A stretch of DNA of 13,852 bases from positions 1 to 13,852 of the forward strand of contig VGAF01000023.1 in assembly GCA_016870855.1 (NCBI GenBank). Direction: 5' to 3'. Shown here one piece after another: positions 1 through 7,400 of this stretch (position 1 is its first letter; the number at the start of each line of letters is the position of its first letter). The position numbers and the translations under genes were made by a program. Under the pieces are notes generated by a model. That model was given only the letters and a program-made list of their open reading frames with translations, ran no database searches and was not told the origin of the DNA. The DNA is from Actinomycetota bacterium. GTDB lineage: Bacteria > Actinomycetota > Actinomycetes > Nanopelagicales > Nanopelagicaceae.

Positions 1-468
1 TTAAATGATGGTGCAACCGCCGCACTTCTTGCTAGCGAGAGTAAAGCTAAGGAGCTCGGTCTTGGAATAAAGGCAAAGCTAGTTACATTTGCATTCGCTG
101 GAGTTGAGCCAGAAATTATGGGTTATGGACCAGTCCCCTCGACCTTAAAGGCGCTAAAGCTAGCTGGGCTAGAGATTGGCGATATCGGGCTATTTGAAAT
201 TAATGAGGCGTTCTCAATTCAAGTCCTCTCCTTCTTAGATTACTTTGGTATCGCAGATGATGACCCAAGAGTAAATATCTACGGTGGTGCAATCGCAGTT
301 GGCCATCCACTCGCCTCATCTGGAATCAGACTGATGTTAAATCTCGCCGAAGGCTTTAAAGAGCGCCCCGATGTTCGCTATGGAATCACAACTATGTGTA
401 TTGGTTTAGGAATGGGTGGCACCGTTATCTGGGAGAACCCAAGTCACAGAGATTTTGGAAAGGCTTAA
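1..468 (+). CDS. Acetyl-CoA acyltransferase (thiolase), C-terminal part
   Basis: This is the last 155 residues of a thiolase; the open frame runs in from the left edge, so the start and the nucleophilic cysteine region are outside the window. Thiolases cleave 3-ketoacyl-CoA with CoA to release acetyl-CoA, the last step of beta-oxidation. Visible family landmarks, in order, are NDGA close to the left edge, FAFAGVEPEIMGYGPVPST, the ENEAF-type motif (EINEAF), GGAIAVGHPLASSG with the catalytic His, and the C-terminal CIGLGMGG with the second catalytic Cys. Only 3 bp separate its TAA from the fadJ ATG, so the two are surely co-transcribed. That pairing suggests a FadA/FadI-type degradative thiolase rather than a biosynthetic acetoacetyl-CoA thiolase. 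The assignment to family is firm; the exact chain-length preference cannot be read. Confidence 0.95.
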   Translation, partial: LNDGATAALLASESKAKELGLGIKAKLVTFAFAGVEPEIMGYGPVPSTLKALKLAGLEIGDIGLFEINEAFSIQVLSFLDYFGIADDDPRVNIYGGAIAVGHPLASSGIRLMLNLAEGFKERPDVRYGITTMCIGLGMGGTVIWENPSHRDFGKA

Positions 469-471
469 GTA

Positions 472-2583
472 ATGAGCGATCTAAAAACCCCTGAAGGCGC
501 ACCGGAAGAGGTTGTAACAAAGGCGCTGCTGCGCGAGGTAGATCTCTCGCCATTTGGTTTCAGCGGGACGCTCTCGCTAATCACGCTAGATAACAGCCTT
601 GATTACAACCGGCCTAACACGCTTGGGCCAAAATCACTTCAAGAGATTGCAACCGCTTTAACTTCTGCAGAAGCAAGTTCTTCCTCGGCGATCGCAATCA
701 CAGGAAAGCCATTTATATTTGCGGCGGGAGCGGATCTATCAGCTCTGCCATTTGTTAAAGATAAGTCCCAAGCTCTTGCAATCGGGAAGTTTGGACATGA
801 TCTATTCAAGCGCTTTGCACGTAGTAAGAAACCGACCTTCGCATTTACCAATGGACTAGCTCTCGGCGGTGGTCTTGAGATTGGCCTTCACTGTAACTAT
901 CGGACGCTCGCCTCGACTGCATTCACTGCGCTACCCGAATGCTTCCTTGGCCTTGTCCCGGGCTGGGGCGGCGCCACGATTCTGCCTAAATTGATTGGTC
1001 CTGAGAAAGCGGTCCAAGTAATCATTCTCAACGCTTTAAATAACAACACCATGATGAAGGCGAAAGATGCGCTCGCTCTCGGTGTTGTTGATGCGGTCTA
1101 TGAGCCTGCAGATTTTCTCGAAAAGTCCTGTGCTTTCGCTGCCGATATCTTGAGCGGAAAGAAGAAGATCGAACGCCTTGACCACAGTAAAGATGAAGCT
1201 GCCTGGGCACGCGCAGTTGAAACAGGAAAAGCAGCTGCCGCGAAGAAGTATGGTGGCGCAGATATTGAATCCCCGCGTCGCGCCTTGGAGCTCATAGCCG
1301 CGGCTAGAACTAACACTCTAGATGAGGGTTTTGATGCCGAGGATGAAGTTCTCGCAAATCTAGTTATGGCCAATCCGCTTCGCGCCTCGCTCTATGCCTT
1401 TAATCTAATTCAGAAGAAAAAGAAAAAGGTTGAAGGAGCCCCTAAGCCAGCACTTGCTCGCAAGGTCTCCAAGGTAGGCGTGGTTGGCGCTGGTCTCATG
1501 GCCTCACAGCTAGCACTTTTAATTATGCGAAATCTAAAAGTTCCCGTCGTCCTAACCGATCTTGATCAAGCTCGTGTTGAAAAAGGTATTGCTTGGATTC
1601 ATAGCGAGATAGATAAATTAGTCGAAAAGAAGCGGATGAATTCTGAAGGAGCTGCGCGGCTAAAGGGGCTGGTAAGTGGCTCTACCGACCAGGGCGTATT
1701 TGCTAGCGCTGACTTCATAATTGAAGCGGTCTTTGAGGAACTATCAATTAAGCAGAAGCTCTTCAAGGAGTTAGAGAAGATTATTTCTCCCGAATGTGTT
1801 CTTGCCACAAATACATCTTCACTCTCTGTAGAGAAGATGGGTGAAGGTCTTGCGCATCCAGAGCGTGTTGTCGGCTTCCACTTCTTCAATCCAGTTGCAG
1901 TCATGCCGCTTCTTGAGGTCGCACGCACTTCAAAGACCGATGATGCAACTACCGCTACGGCCATAAACGTTGGCAAAGAGCTCAAGAAGACCATGATCAT
2001 TTGTAAAGATGCTCCTGGTTTTGTGGTGAATCGATTGCTCACCAGGTTTATGGGAGAAGTTACTGATGCGATTGATGAGGGAACACCTTACGACGTCGCA
2101 GATACTGCACTTCGACCACTCGGATTCCCAATGTCACCACTTGAGCTATTTGGATTAGTTGGCCCAGGCGTTGCACTACATGTTTCAAAGACCTTAAATG
2201 CAAATCTTGGTCCACGCTATAAGGTCTCACCAACTGTCTCACGTTTGGTAGAAAAGGGAGTTAAGACTTTCTATGTTAAGGATGAATCTGGAAAGTTAGT
2301 GGCTAACCAAGAGGCGCTTGCGCTGGTAGAAAAGGGCACCGCCCCATCAACATCTGACCAGGTCAGATTGCGCGCTCTTAACGCCCTTGCAGAAGAAGCT
2401 CGGATGATGCTCGATGAGGGCGTTGTAGCAACCCCATCAGAAATCGATCTATGTATGTTGCTTGGAGCGGGATGGCCACTTCACTTAGGTGGAATTCTCC
2501 CGTACCTAGATCGTGAAGGAATTAGTGAGTCGGTTTGTGGGAAGCGCTTTCATCCACATGGAGTTGCGTCCCTTCCTGCTTAG
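472..2583 (+). CDS. fadJ: Bifunctional enoyl-CoA hydratase / 3-hydroxyacyl-CoA dehydrogenase
   Basis: A 703-residue multifunctional beta-oxidation enzyme that hydrates trans-2-enoyl-CoA and then oxidises the L-3-hydroxyacyl-CoA with NAD+, feeding the thiolase just upstream. Residues about 30-230 are the crotonase domain: oxyanion-hole segment FAAGADL (83-89), LGGGLE with Glu136, and LPE with Glu156, the two acid/base glutamates of the FadB/FadJ family. A lysine-rich linker (KKKKK, 315-319) leads into the dehydrogenase: Rossmann GAGLM (339-343), EAVFEE (419-424), TNTSS (446-450), and FHFFNP with His470 followed 12 residues later by Glu482, the expected catalytic dyad, then KDAPGFVVNRLL. The C-terminal dehydrogenase repeat occupies the remainder. 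The ATG follows an AAGG-like ribosome site and begins 3 bp after the thiolase stop. All catalytic residues I can check are present, so it looks functional. Confidence 0.96.
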   Translation: MSDLKTPEGAPEEVVTKALLREVDLSPFGFSGTLSLITLDNSLDYNRPNTLGPKSLQEIATALTSAEASSSSAIAITGKPFIFAAGADLSALPFVKDKSQALAIGKFGHDLFKRFARSKKPTFAFTNGLALGGGLEIGLHCNYRTLASTAFTALPECFLGLVPGWGGATILPKLIGPEKAVQVIILNALNNNTMMKAKDALALGVVDAVYEPADFLEKSCAFAADILSGKKKIERLDHSKDEAAWARAVETGKAAAAKKYGGADIESPRRALELIAAARTNTLDEGFDAEDEVLANLVMANPLRASLYAFNLIQKKKKKVEGAPKPALARKVSKVGVVGAGLMASQLALLIMRNLKVPVVLTDLDQARVEKGIAWIHSEIDKLVEKKRMNSEGAARLKGLVSGSTDQGVFASADFIIEAVFEELSIKQKLFKELEKIISPECVLATNTSSLSVEKMGEGLAHPERVVGFHFFNPVAVMPLLEVARTSKTDDATTATAINVGKELKKTMIICKDAPGFVVNRLLTRFMGEVTDAIDEGTPYDVADTALRPLGFPMSPLELFGLVGPGVALHVSKTLNANLGPRYKVSPTVSRLVEKGVKTFYVKDESGKLVANQEALALVEKGTAPSTSDQVRLRALNALAEEARMMLDEGVVATPSEIDLCMLLGAGWPLHLGGILPYLDREGISESVCGKRFHPHGVASLPA

Positions 2584-2611
2584 CTCCACTTGAAAACCAA
2601 CTAACTAATTG

Positions 2612-2779
2612 GCGCGCGACCGCAACTTCAACAATTCCAAGATTTGGACCAAGGTGCCCCCCTGACTTTGAAACCTTATCGATAAGAAATGTACGGGTTT
2701 CTTGGGAGAGTTCATTGAGTTCTTCGCTACTCAAGCGCGCCAGATCAGAGGGCGACTTGATTCTTGGCAAGAACTTTAT
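2612..2779 (-). pseudogene. dxs: dxs remnant: N-terminal ~56 codons of DXP synthase
   Basis: Reading down from 2779 gives IKFLPRIKSPSDL, then LSSEELNELS, TRTFLIDKVSKSGGHLGPNLG and IVEVAVA. This is the unmistakable N-terminus of 1-deoxy-D-xylulose-5-phosphate synthase, the first enzyme of the MEP isoprenoid pathway. Similarity stops near 2612, where family members continue ALHRVF; the rest of the ~620-residue enzyme (about 90%) is gone. The frame stays open antisense into the fadJ 3' end until 2522, but those residues do not resemble Dxs. The codon aligned with the usual initiator Met is ATA (2779-2777); the next possible start is TTG at 2770. There is no internal stop or frameshift in the remnant, so the truncation is recent or the junction is an assembly chimera. 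It lies 33 bp after the aconitase stop, as a former downstream neighbour. Confidence 0.85.
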
Positions 2780-2812
2780 AACGCCTAAGGTAACTATTGG
2801 CGAAGCAACTCT

Positions 2813-5470
2813 CTAAGCGAGTAGAGAGCGCAATACGTACTGCATGATGCCGCCGTGGCGATAGTAGTCAGCCTCACCCGGGGTATCGATACGTACCTTG
2901 GCTTTAAAGGTCTTCTCACCGGCCTTGACATTCACGGTAGCGGGGATCTTTCCGTTATTCAGTTCAGTAATCCCTGAGATCTCAAAGACCTCATCGCTGC
3001 GAAGTCCAAGGCTCTCCGCGCTCTCGCCATCTAGATATTGAAGTGGAAGTACGCCCATGCCAATCAAGTTTGAGCGATGGATTCTTTCGAATGATTCTGC
3101 AATCACCGCTCTTACTCCAAGAAGTGCAGTTCCCTTAGCAGCCCAATCTCGAGATGATCCAGAACCATATTCCTTGCCTGCAAGAATAACTAGCGGAACA
3201 TTAGATTTTTGATATGCAACAGATGCATCATAAATAGTGGACTGTTCGCCGTTACTTAGGAAATTCTTTGTAAATCCACCTTCCACACCATTAAGCAAGA
3301 GGTTCTTTAAACGGATATTGGCAAAGGTTCCACGAATCATTACTTCGTGATTTCCGCGCCTAGATCCATAAGAATTGAAATCTGCCTTTTGTACACCGTG
3401 CTCTTGCAGATACTTGCCAGCGGGAGAGTCTGGCTTGATCGAACCTGCCGGTGAGATGTGATCCGTTGTAACGGAGTCCCCAAGTTTTGCGAGAACTCGT
3501 GCACCCGAAATATCGGTGACCGGTTTAGGAGTGCGAGGCATTCCATCGAAGTAGGGAGGCTTGCGAACATAAGTGGAGTTTGAATCCCACTCAAATGTTT
3601 TTCCGGTGGGCGTATCAAGTGAAGTCCAACGATGATCACCAGCAAAGACGCTCGCGTAATCACGCTTGAACATTTCAGAAGAGATAACGCTATCTATAAC
3701 GCCTTGGATCTCTTGAGGTGACGGCCAGATATCGCGAAGGAAAACATCATTACTTTGGGAATCTTTACCAAGTGGGTCACGCTCAAAATCATGATCCATG
3801 GTTCCAGCCAGGGCATAAGCAACTACGAGTGGTGGCGAAGCCAAGTAATTCATCTTTACATCAGGGCTAATTCGTCCTTCAAAATTACGGTTTCCAGAGA
3901 GGACGGCTGCGACTGCCAAATCATTCTCATTTACGGCCTTGCTAACCTCAATTGGAAGTGGTCCGGAATTTCCGATGCAGGTCACGCAGCCATAACCAAC
4001 CAAGTTAAAGCCAAGCTTCTCCAAGAATGGAGTAAGCCCAGACTTCTCATAATAATTAGTGACAACTTTTGATCCTGGTGCAAGCGTTGTCTTTACCCAA
4101 GGCTTACTCACAAGCCCCTTCTCTACCGCCTTCTTAGCAAGTAAGCCGGCGCCAATCATGACGCTCGGATTTGATGTATTTGTGCAAGAAGTTATAGAGG
4201 CAATAACAACCGCGCCATTGCTAACAGACCCAGGCTTGTTACTTACAGTTACCGGAATCTCGCTCTTGGACGATTTATCACTTAGGTATCCCGGTAAAGA
4301 CTTTGCAAAAGAACTCTTAGCATCACTTAGAGCCACGCGATCTTGGGGACGTTTTGGTCCAGCGATAGATGGAACGACGCTTGCTAGATCTAATTCAAGA
4401 TGTTCTGAATAGCGTGGCGTTGCGCTTGGATCATGCCAAATACCCTGGGCCTTTGCGTAGCTTTCAACGAGACTACGCTGTTCCTGGCTTCTTCCAGTTA
4501 ACTCCAAATACTTCAAAGTCTCTTCATCTATGGGGAAAATAGCTACCGTCGAACCGTACTCAGGTGACATATTTCCAATAGTTGCTCTATTTGCCATCGG
4601 AAGCGCACTAACCCCCGGTCCATAGAACTCGACAAACTTTCCAACTACGCCATGTTTACGGAGCATTTCTGTGATGGTCAGAACCAAATCGGTCGCTGTA
4701 GTTCCCATTGGAAGAGCGCCCTTCAATTTGAAACCAACAACTCTCGGTATCAACATCGATACGGGTTGGCCAAGGAGAGCCGCTTCGGCTTCAATTCCAC
4801 CAACGCCCCAACCAAGAACTCCAAGGCCATTAATCATGGTGGTGTGCGAATCTGTTCCAACAACGGTATCGGGATAGGCTCGGAGCGTTCCAGAAACTTC
4901 ACGCGTCATTACCACGCGCGCCAAGTATTCAATATTTACCTGGTGAACAATTCCCGTCCCCGGGGGCACAACTTTAAACTCATCAAAAGCGGTCTGGCCC
5001 CAACGGAGGAATCGATAACGCTCAGTATTTCGCTGGTATTCGATATCAACATTCTCTTCAAATGAAGTAGCGGTACCAAACTTATCTGCGATAACGGAAT
5101 GATCAATTACCAATTCGGCTGGCGCGAGCGGATTAACTTTTGTTGGATCGCCGCCCAATTCAGCGATCGCCTCTCGCATTGTTGCAAGATCTACGACGCA
5201 GGGCACTCCGGTGAAGTCTTGCATTATTACTCGAGCTGGAGTGAATTGAATCTCGGTATCGGGTTGGGAGTCTGGGTTCCAATTTGCCAGCGCTTTGATT
5301 TGAGAGGCGGTGATATTTGCCCCGTCTTCTGTCCTCAATAAATTTTCGAGGAGAATCTTTAGAGAAAAAGGAAGTGATGCTGCGCCCTCTAAGCCGGTAA
5401 TGTCGAAGATTTCATAATTCTTGCCAGAAACTTCCAGAACCCGCTTGGCCCCAAATGAATTCTTACTCAT
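2813..5470 (-). CDS. acn: Aconitate hydratase A (AcnA/IRP1 type)
   Basis: An 885-residue aconitase that interconverts citrate and isocitrate through cis-aconitate in the TCA cycle; it is cytoplasmic and holds a [4Fe-4S] cluster. The three cluster cysteines are visible: Cys429 in SCTNTSNP, and Cys495 and Cys498 in GYGCVTCIGNSG. VGTDSHTTMINGLGVLGWGVGG (about 204-225) is the N-terminal active-site segment. The C-terminal swivel domain carries YGSGSSRDWAAKG (768-780) with the substrate-binding Ser/Arg. Length is normal for AcnA and no domain is missing. The ATG at 5470 has no Shine-Dalgarno sequence but sits 6 nt after a TAGGAT -10 box, so it is probably read from a leaderless mRNA. The gene upstream on the same strand is the RNA methyltransferase (43 bp away); downstream is the dxs remnant. 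No acnR-like repressor gene is adjacent. Confidence 0.98.
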   Translation of the reverse strand: MSKNSFGAKRVLEVSGKNYEIFDITGLEGAASLPFSLKILLENLLRTEDGANITASQIKALANWNPDSQPDTEIQFTPARVIMQDFTGVPCVVDLATMREAIAELGGDPTKVNPLAPAELVIDHSVIADKFGTATSFEENVDIEYQRNTERYRFLRWGQTAFDEFKVVPPGTGIVHQVNIEYLARVVMTREVSGTLRAYPDTVVGTDSHTTMINGLGVLGWGVGGIEAEAALLGQPVSMLIPRVVGFKLKGALPMGTTATDLVLTITEMLRKHGVVGKFVEFYGPGVSALPMANRATIGNMSPEYGSTVAIFPIDEETLKYLELTGRSQEQRSLVESYAKAQGIWHDPSATPRYSEHLELDLASVVPSIAGPKRPQDRVALSDAKSSFAKSLPGYLSDKSSKSEIPVTVSNKPGSVSNGAVVIASITSCTNTSNPSVMIGAGLLAKKAVEKGLVSKPWVKTTLAPGSKVVTNYYEKSGLTPFLEKLGFNLVGYGCVTCIGNSGPLPIEVSKAVNENDLAVAAVLSGNRNFEGRISPDVKMNYLASPPLVVAYALAGTMDHDFERDPLGKDSQSNDVFLRDIWPSPQEIQGVIDSVISSEMFKRDYASVFAGDHRWTSLDTPTGKTFEWDSNSTYVRKPPYFDGMPRTPKPVTDISGARVLAKLGDSVTTDHISPAGSIKPDSPAGKYLQEHGVQKADFNSYGSRRGNHEVMIRGTFANIRLKNLLLNGVEGGFTKNFLSNGEQSTIYDASVAYQKSNVPLVILAGKEYGSGSSRDWAAKGTALLGVRAVIAESFERIHRSNLIGMGVLPLQYLDGESAESLGLRSDEVFEISGITELNNGKIPATVNVKAGEKTFKAKVRIDTPGEADYYRHGGIMQYVLRSLLA

Positions 5471-5513
5471 ATCCGAATCCTAACCGTGCGAGATTCGGAA
5501 CCAAATAATGAAA
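5471..5513 (-). promoter_or_regulatory. Putative leaderless acn promoter
   Basis: Reading toward acn, TAGGAT (5482-5477) matches the actinobacterial TANNNT -10 consensus, and TTGGTT 16 nt upstream is a weak -35. Only six bases separate TAGGAT from the ATG, so transcription should begin at or very near the A of the start codon. No ribosome-binding site is visible, in agreement. The call rests on motif spacing only. Confidence 0.55.
5472..5499. repeat. 8-bp inverted repeat over the acn -10 box
   Basis: TCCGAATC (5472-5479) and GATTCGGA (5492-5499) are perfect inverted copies 12 bp apart. One arm overlaps the TAGGAT -10 box and the predicted transcription start of acn; the other lies in the spacer between -10 and -35. 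The centre-to-centre distance of 20 bp is about two helical turns, as expected for a dimeric repressor. It is not a good terminator for the upstream methyltransferase gene because no U tract follows. Confidence 0.5.
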
Positions 5514-6671
5514 CTAGCCCCGCCTGATGAAGCGCGCCACACTCTCAATGTGCTGGGTCATTGGAAAGAGGTCAAAGGCCCTTAATCCATCCAAGGAGTA
5601 GTCGAATCGCTCCAAAATCTCAGTGTCACGAGCTAGCGCTGCTGGATCACAAGCGACGTAGATCAATGTACGTGGCGAAAGCGCCAGAATTTGGCGAATC
5701 ACTCGCTCCCCTGCTCCAGATCTTGGTGGATCGATAACCACAACATCGCCCTTAACAAATCGCTTCAGCTCTCGTTCCACCTTACCTTCCACAATCTCCA
5801 CGTTTGGATAGTTTGCAAAATTCCGCTTGGCATCGGTCACGGCGTTGGGCGACTCCTCAATCATTGTGATTCGGCCAGTTTCGCCGACTATCCCCAATGC
5901 GGCACTTGCAAAGAGACCAACCCCAGAATAGAGATCGTATAGATGATCACCGCTTCTCAACTCGGCAAATTTAAGGACTGCATCGGATAAAGTTCTTGGT
6001 GCAGCCATATGGCTCTGCCAAAAACTCTCCGGAGTAAGCGAAAACTCAAAACCATTGACGCTCTGGTTCACCAGGGTGAAGTTCTCTACACCCTCTATGG
6101 AGATCACTGATTTGCCATCGCTACCGACCGCAACATCTACCTTCTTCCCCACCGGAAGTTTCTGGTTATTTAGCTCTGAGATCTTTATAGATTCATGTGC
6201 AATCTTGCATTCATCGATTTCAATCAACTTATTACTTCGAGCCTGAAACATGGAAATCTTTCGATTCTCGGAAACAGTGAATTCCATTCGAGATCGCCAA
6301 CCCAAAATCGGCGCAACTTCTTCAACTTCTATATCAATATCCATCTTTGCTAACCGCTTGAACTGCTCTTTGATTATGGCTGCTTTGAAGCTTCGTTGAG
6401 CTTGAGGCGCTATATGTTGAAAATCACAACCGCCACAACCGTCGGGCCTCGCAAATCTACAAGCAGGCGGAATTCGATGTTGAGATGGATTGATTACCTC
6501 AATCGCATCTCCTCGAGCAAAGTTCTTTGAAATCTCAGTAATCCGTACCTTTACTTTCTCCCCAGAAATTGCATGCCGAACAAAGATCACCCGTCCTTCG
6601 TGGCGTGCTACAAAGTGTCCACCATGGGCGATTGAAGAAATATCGACGACGAACTCATCACCGACATTCAT
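5514..6671 (-). CDS. TRAM-domain Fe-S RNA (uracil-C5) methyltransferase
   Basis: A 385-residue SAM-dependent methyltransferase of the RlmD/RlmCD/TrmA family, which makes 5-methyluridine in rRNA or tRNA. Residues 1-60 form a TRAM RNA-binding domain. Cys71, Cys79, Cys82 (in CGGC) and Cys155 match the four ligands of the family's [4Fe-4S] cluster. The catalytic domain shows FWQ (217-219), the SAM motif DLYSGVGLFA (246-255), DPPRSG (314-319), the nucleophile Cys341 in CDPA, and Glu376 in QHIES. The ATG has a GAGG-type ribosome site about 5 nt upstream. It is divergent from the trkA pair; in M. tuberculosis the equivalent gene (Rv2689c) has an APC permease between it and ceoB, and that permease is absent here. 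Family is certain; which RNA and base are modified is not known. Confidence 0.93.
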   Translation of the reverse strand: MNVGDEFVVDISSIAHGGHFVARHEGRVIFVRHAISGEKVKVRITEISKNFARGDAIEVINPSQHRIPPACRFARPDGCGGCDFQHIAPQAQRSFKAAIIKEQFKRLAKMDIDIEVEEVAPILGWRSRMEFTVSENRKISMFQARSNKLIEIDECKIAHESIKISELNNQKLPVGKKVDVAVGSDGKSVISIEGVENFTLVNQSVNGFEFSLTPESFWQSHMAAPRTLSDAVLKFAELRSGDHLYDLYSGVGLFASAALGIVGETGRITMIEESPNAVTDAKRNFANYPNVEIVEGKVERELKRFVKGDVVVIDPPRSGAGERVIRQILALSPRTLIYVACDPAALARDTEILERFDYSLDGLRAFDLFPMTQHIESVARFIRRG

Positions 6672-6734
6672 TTCAACCTCGTCTTCGCGCGGGGATTACT
6701 CTCGCCTAAGCCTAAAGGTGTAAATTCTCCCTTT
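6672..6734. promoter_or_regulatory. Divergent promoter region; leaderless start for trkA pair
   Basis: On the + strand TAAATT (6721-6726) fits the TANNNT -10 pattern and lies 8 nt before the GTG start at 6735, so a leaderless transcript is likely. No clear -35 is seen. On the - strand TAGGCT (6715-6710) could be the methyltransferase -10, leaving a leader of roughly 30 nt that includes a GAGG ribosome site. The two elements nearly touch, so the two transcripts may compete for polymerase. Confidence 0.45.
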
Positions 6735-7400
6735 GTGCACATCGTGATTATGGGTTGTGGCCGAGTCGGTTCTACCCTCGCGAAGGATTTTCAAGCCTTA
6801 GGTCATTCTGTTGCGGTCATAGATCAAGACCGAGAAGCGTTTCGTCGCCTGGGCGCTGACTTCAACGGGTTAACGGTTGCCGGAATCGGCTTTGATCGCG
6901 ACACTTTAATTGAAGCTGGAATCGAGAGAGCAGACGCATTCGCTGCAGTTTCTGATGGTGATAACTCAAATATTCTCGCTGCCCGAGTGGCGCGTGAAAC
7001 TTATGGAGTAGATAACGTTGTTGCAAGAATCTATGACCCGGGTCGCGCTGAAATTTATCAACGATTAGGAATCCCAACTGTTGCTACCGTGCTTTGGACA
7101 ACTGACCAGATTATGCGTCGAATCCTCCCCTCTGGAGCAAAATCCGAATGGCAAGATGCTTCTGGAAAGGTGCAACTAGCTGAAGTTCAAATTCACCGTG
7201 ATTGGTTTGGTTATCCAGCTATATCCATCGAAGGTATGACGAAAGCTCGCGTGGCATTCATTACGAGATTAGGCGATGGCATGATTCCTGACGAACATAC
7301 CGTGCTCCAAGAGGGCGATGTAGTGCATGTCTTAGTAATCGATAAGGATATGAATGATGTTGTCACTTCTTTATCCCAGCCACCGAGTGATAAATCATGA
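6735..7400 (+). CDS. ceoB: TrkA-family K+ uptake regulator, first copy (CeoB-like)
   Basis: A 221-residue cytoplasmic KTN (RCK) protein that binds NAD(H) or nucleotides and gates a Trk/Ktr potassium channel. The N-terminal Rossmann fold has GCGRVGSTLA (7-16) and an acidic residue closing beta-2 (VIDQD, about 28-32). SDGDNSN (about 74-80) is the typical second nucleotide-contact segment. Residues from about 135 on form the TrkA_C domain. It starts at GTG 6735, which aligns with family N-termini (HIVIMGCGRVG); an in-frame ATG six codons into the protein would cut into the first beta strand. Its stop overlaps the second TrkA by 4 nt (ATGA). No TrkH/TrkG channel gene is in the window, so the membrane partner must be elsewhere. 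Confidence 0.92.
   Translation: MHIVIMGCGRVGSTLAKDFQALGHSVAVIDQDREAFRRLGADFNGLTVAGIGFDRDTLIEAGIERADAFAAVSDGDNSNILAARVARETYGVDNVVARIYDPGRAEIYQRLGIPTVATVLWTTDQIMRRILPSGAKSEWQDASGKVQLAEVQIHRDWFGYPAISIEGMTKARVAFITRLGDGMIPDEHTVLQEGDVVHVLVIDKDMNDVVTSLSQPPSDKS

Noticed and set aside
1412..1430. A-rich stretch in fadJ as a programmed frameshift site
   Set aside because: It encodes a lysine run in the interdomain linker; the frame is continuous through both domains, and no alternative product of note is reached by slipping.
1599..2042. 147-codon - strand frame inside fadJ
   Set aside because: It lies wholly opposite the dehydrogenase core of fadJ, where every expected motif is present; its low-complexity Ser/Thr-rich product is a typical antisense shadow.
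2535..2816. 93-codon + strand frame downstream of fadJ
   Set aside because: It is the antisense of the dxs remnant and overlaps the fadJ end in another frame; its residues resemble no family.
4652..5065. 137-codon + strand frame inside acn
   Set aside because: It is antisense to conserved aconitase sequence and has no recognisable domain or ribosome site.
5472..5499. Reading the acn inverted repeat as a terminator of the methyltransferase gene
   Set aside because: The loop is 12 nt, no U tract follows, and it sits directly on the acn -10 and start, which fits an operator better.
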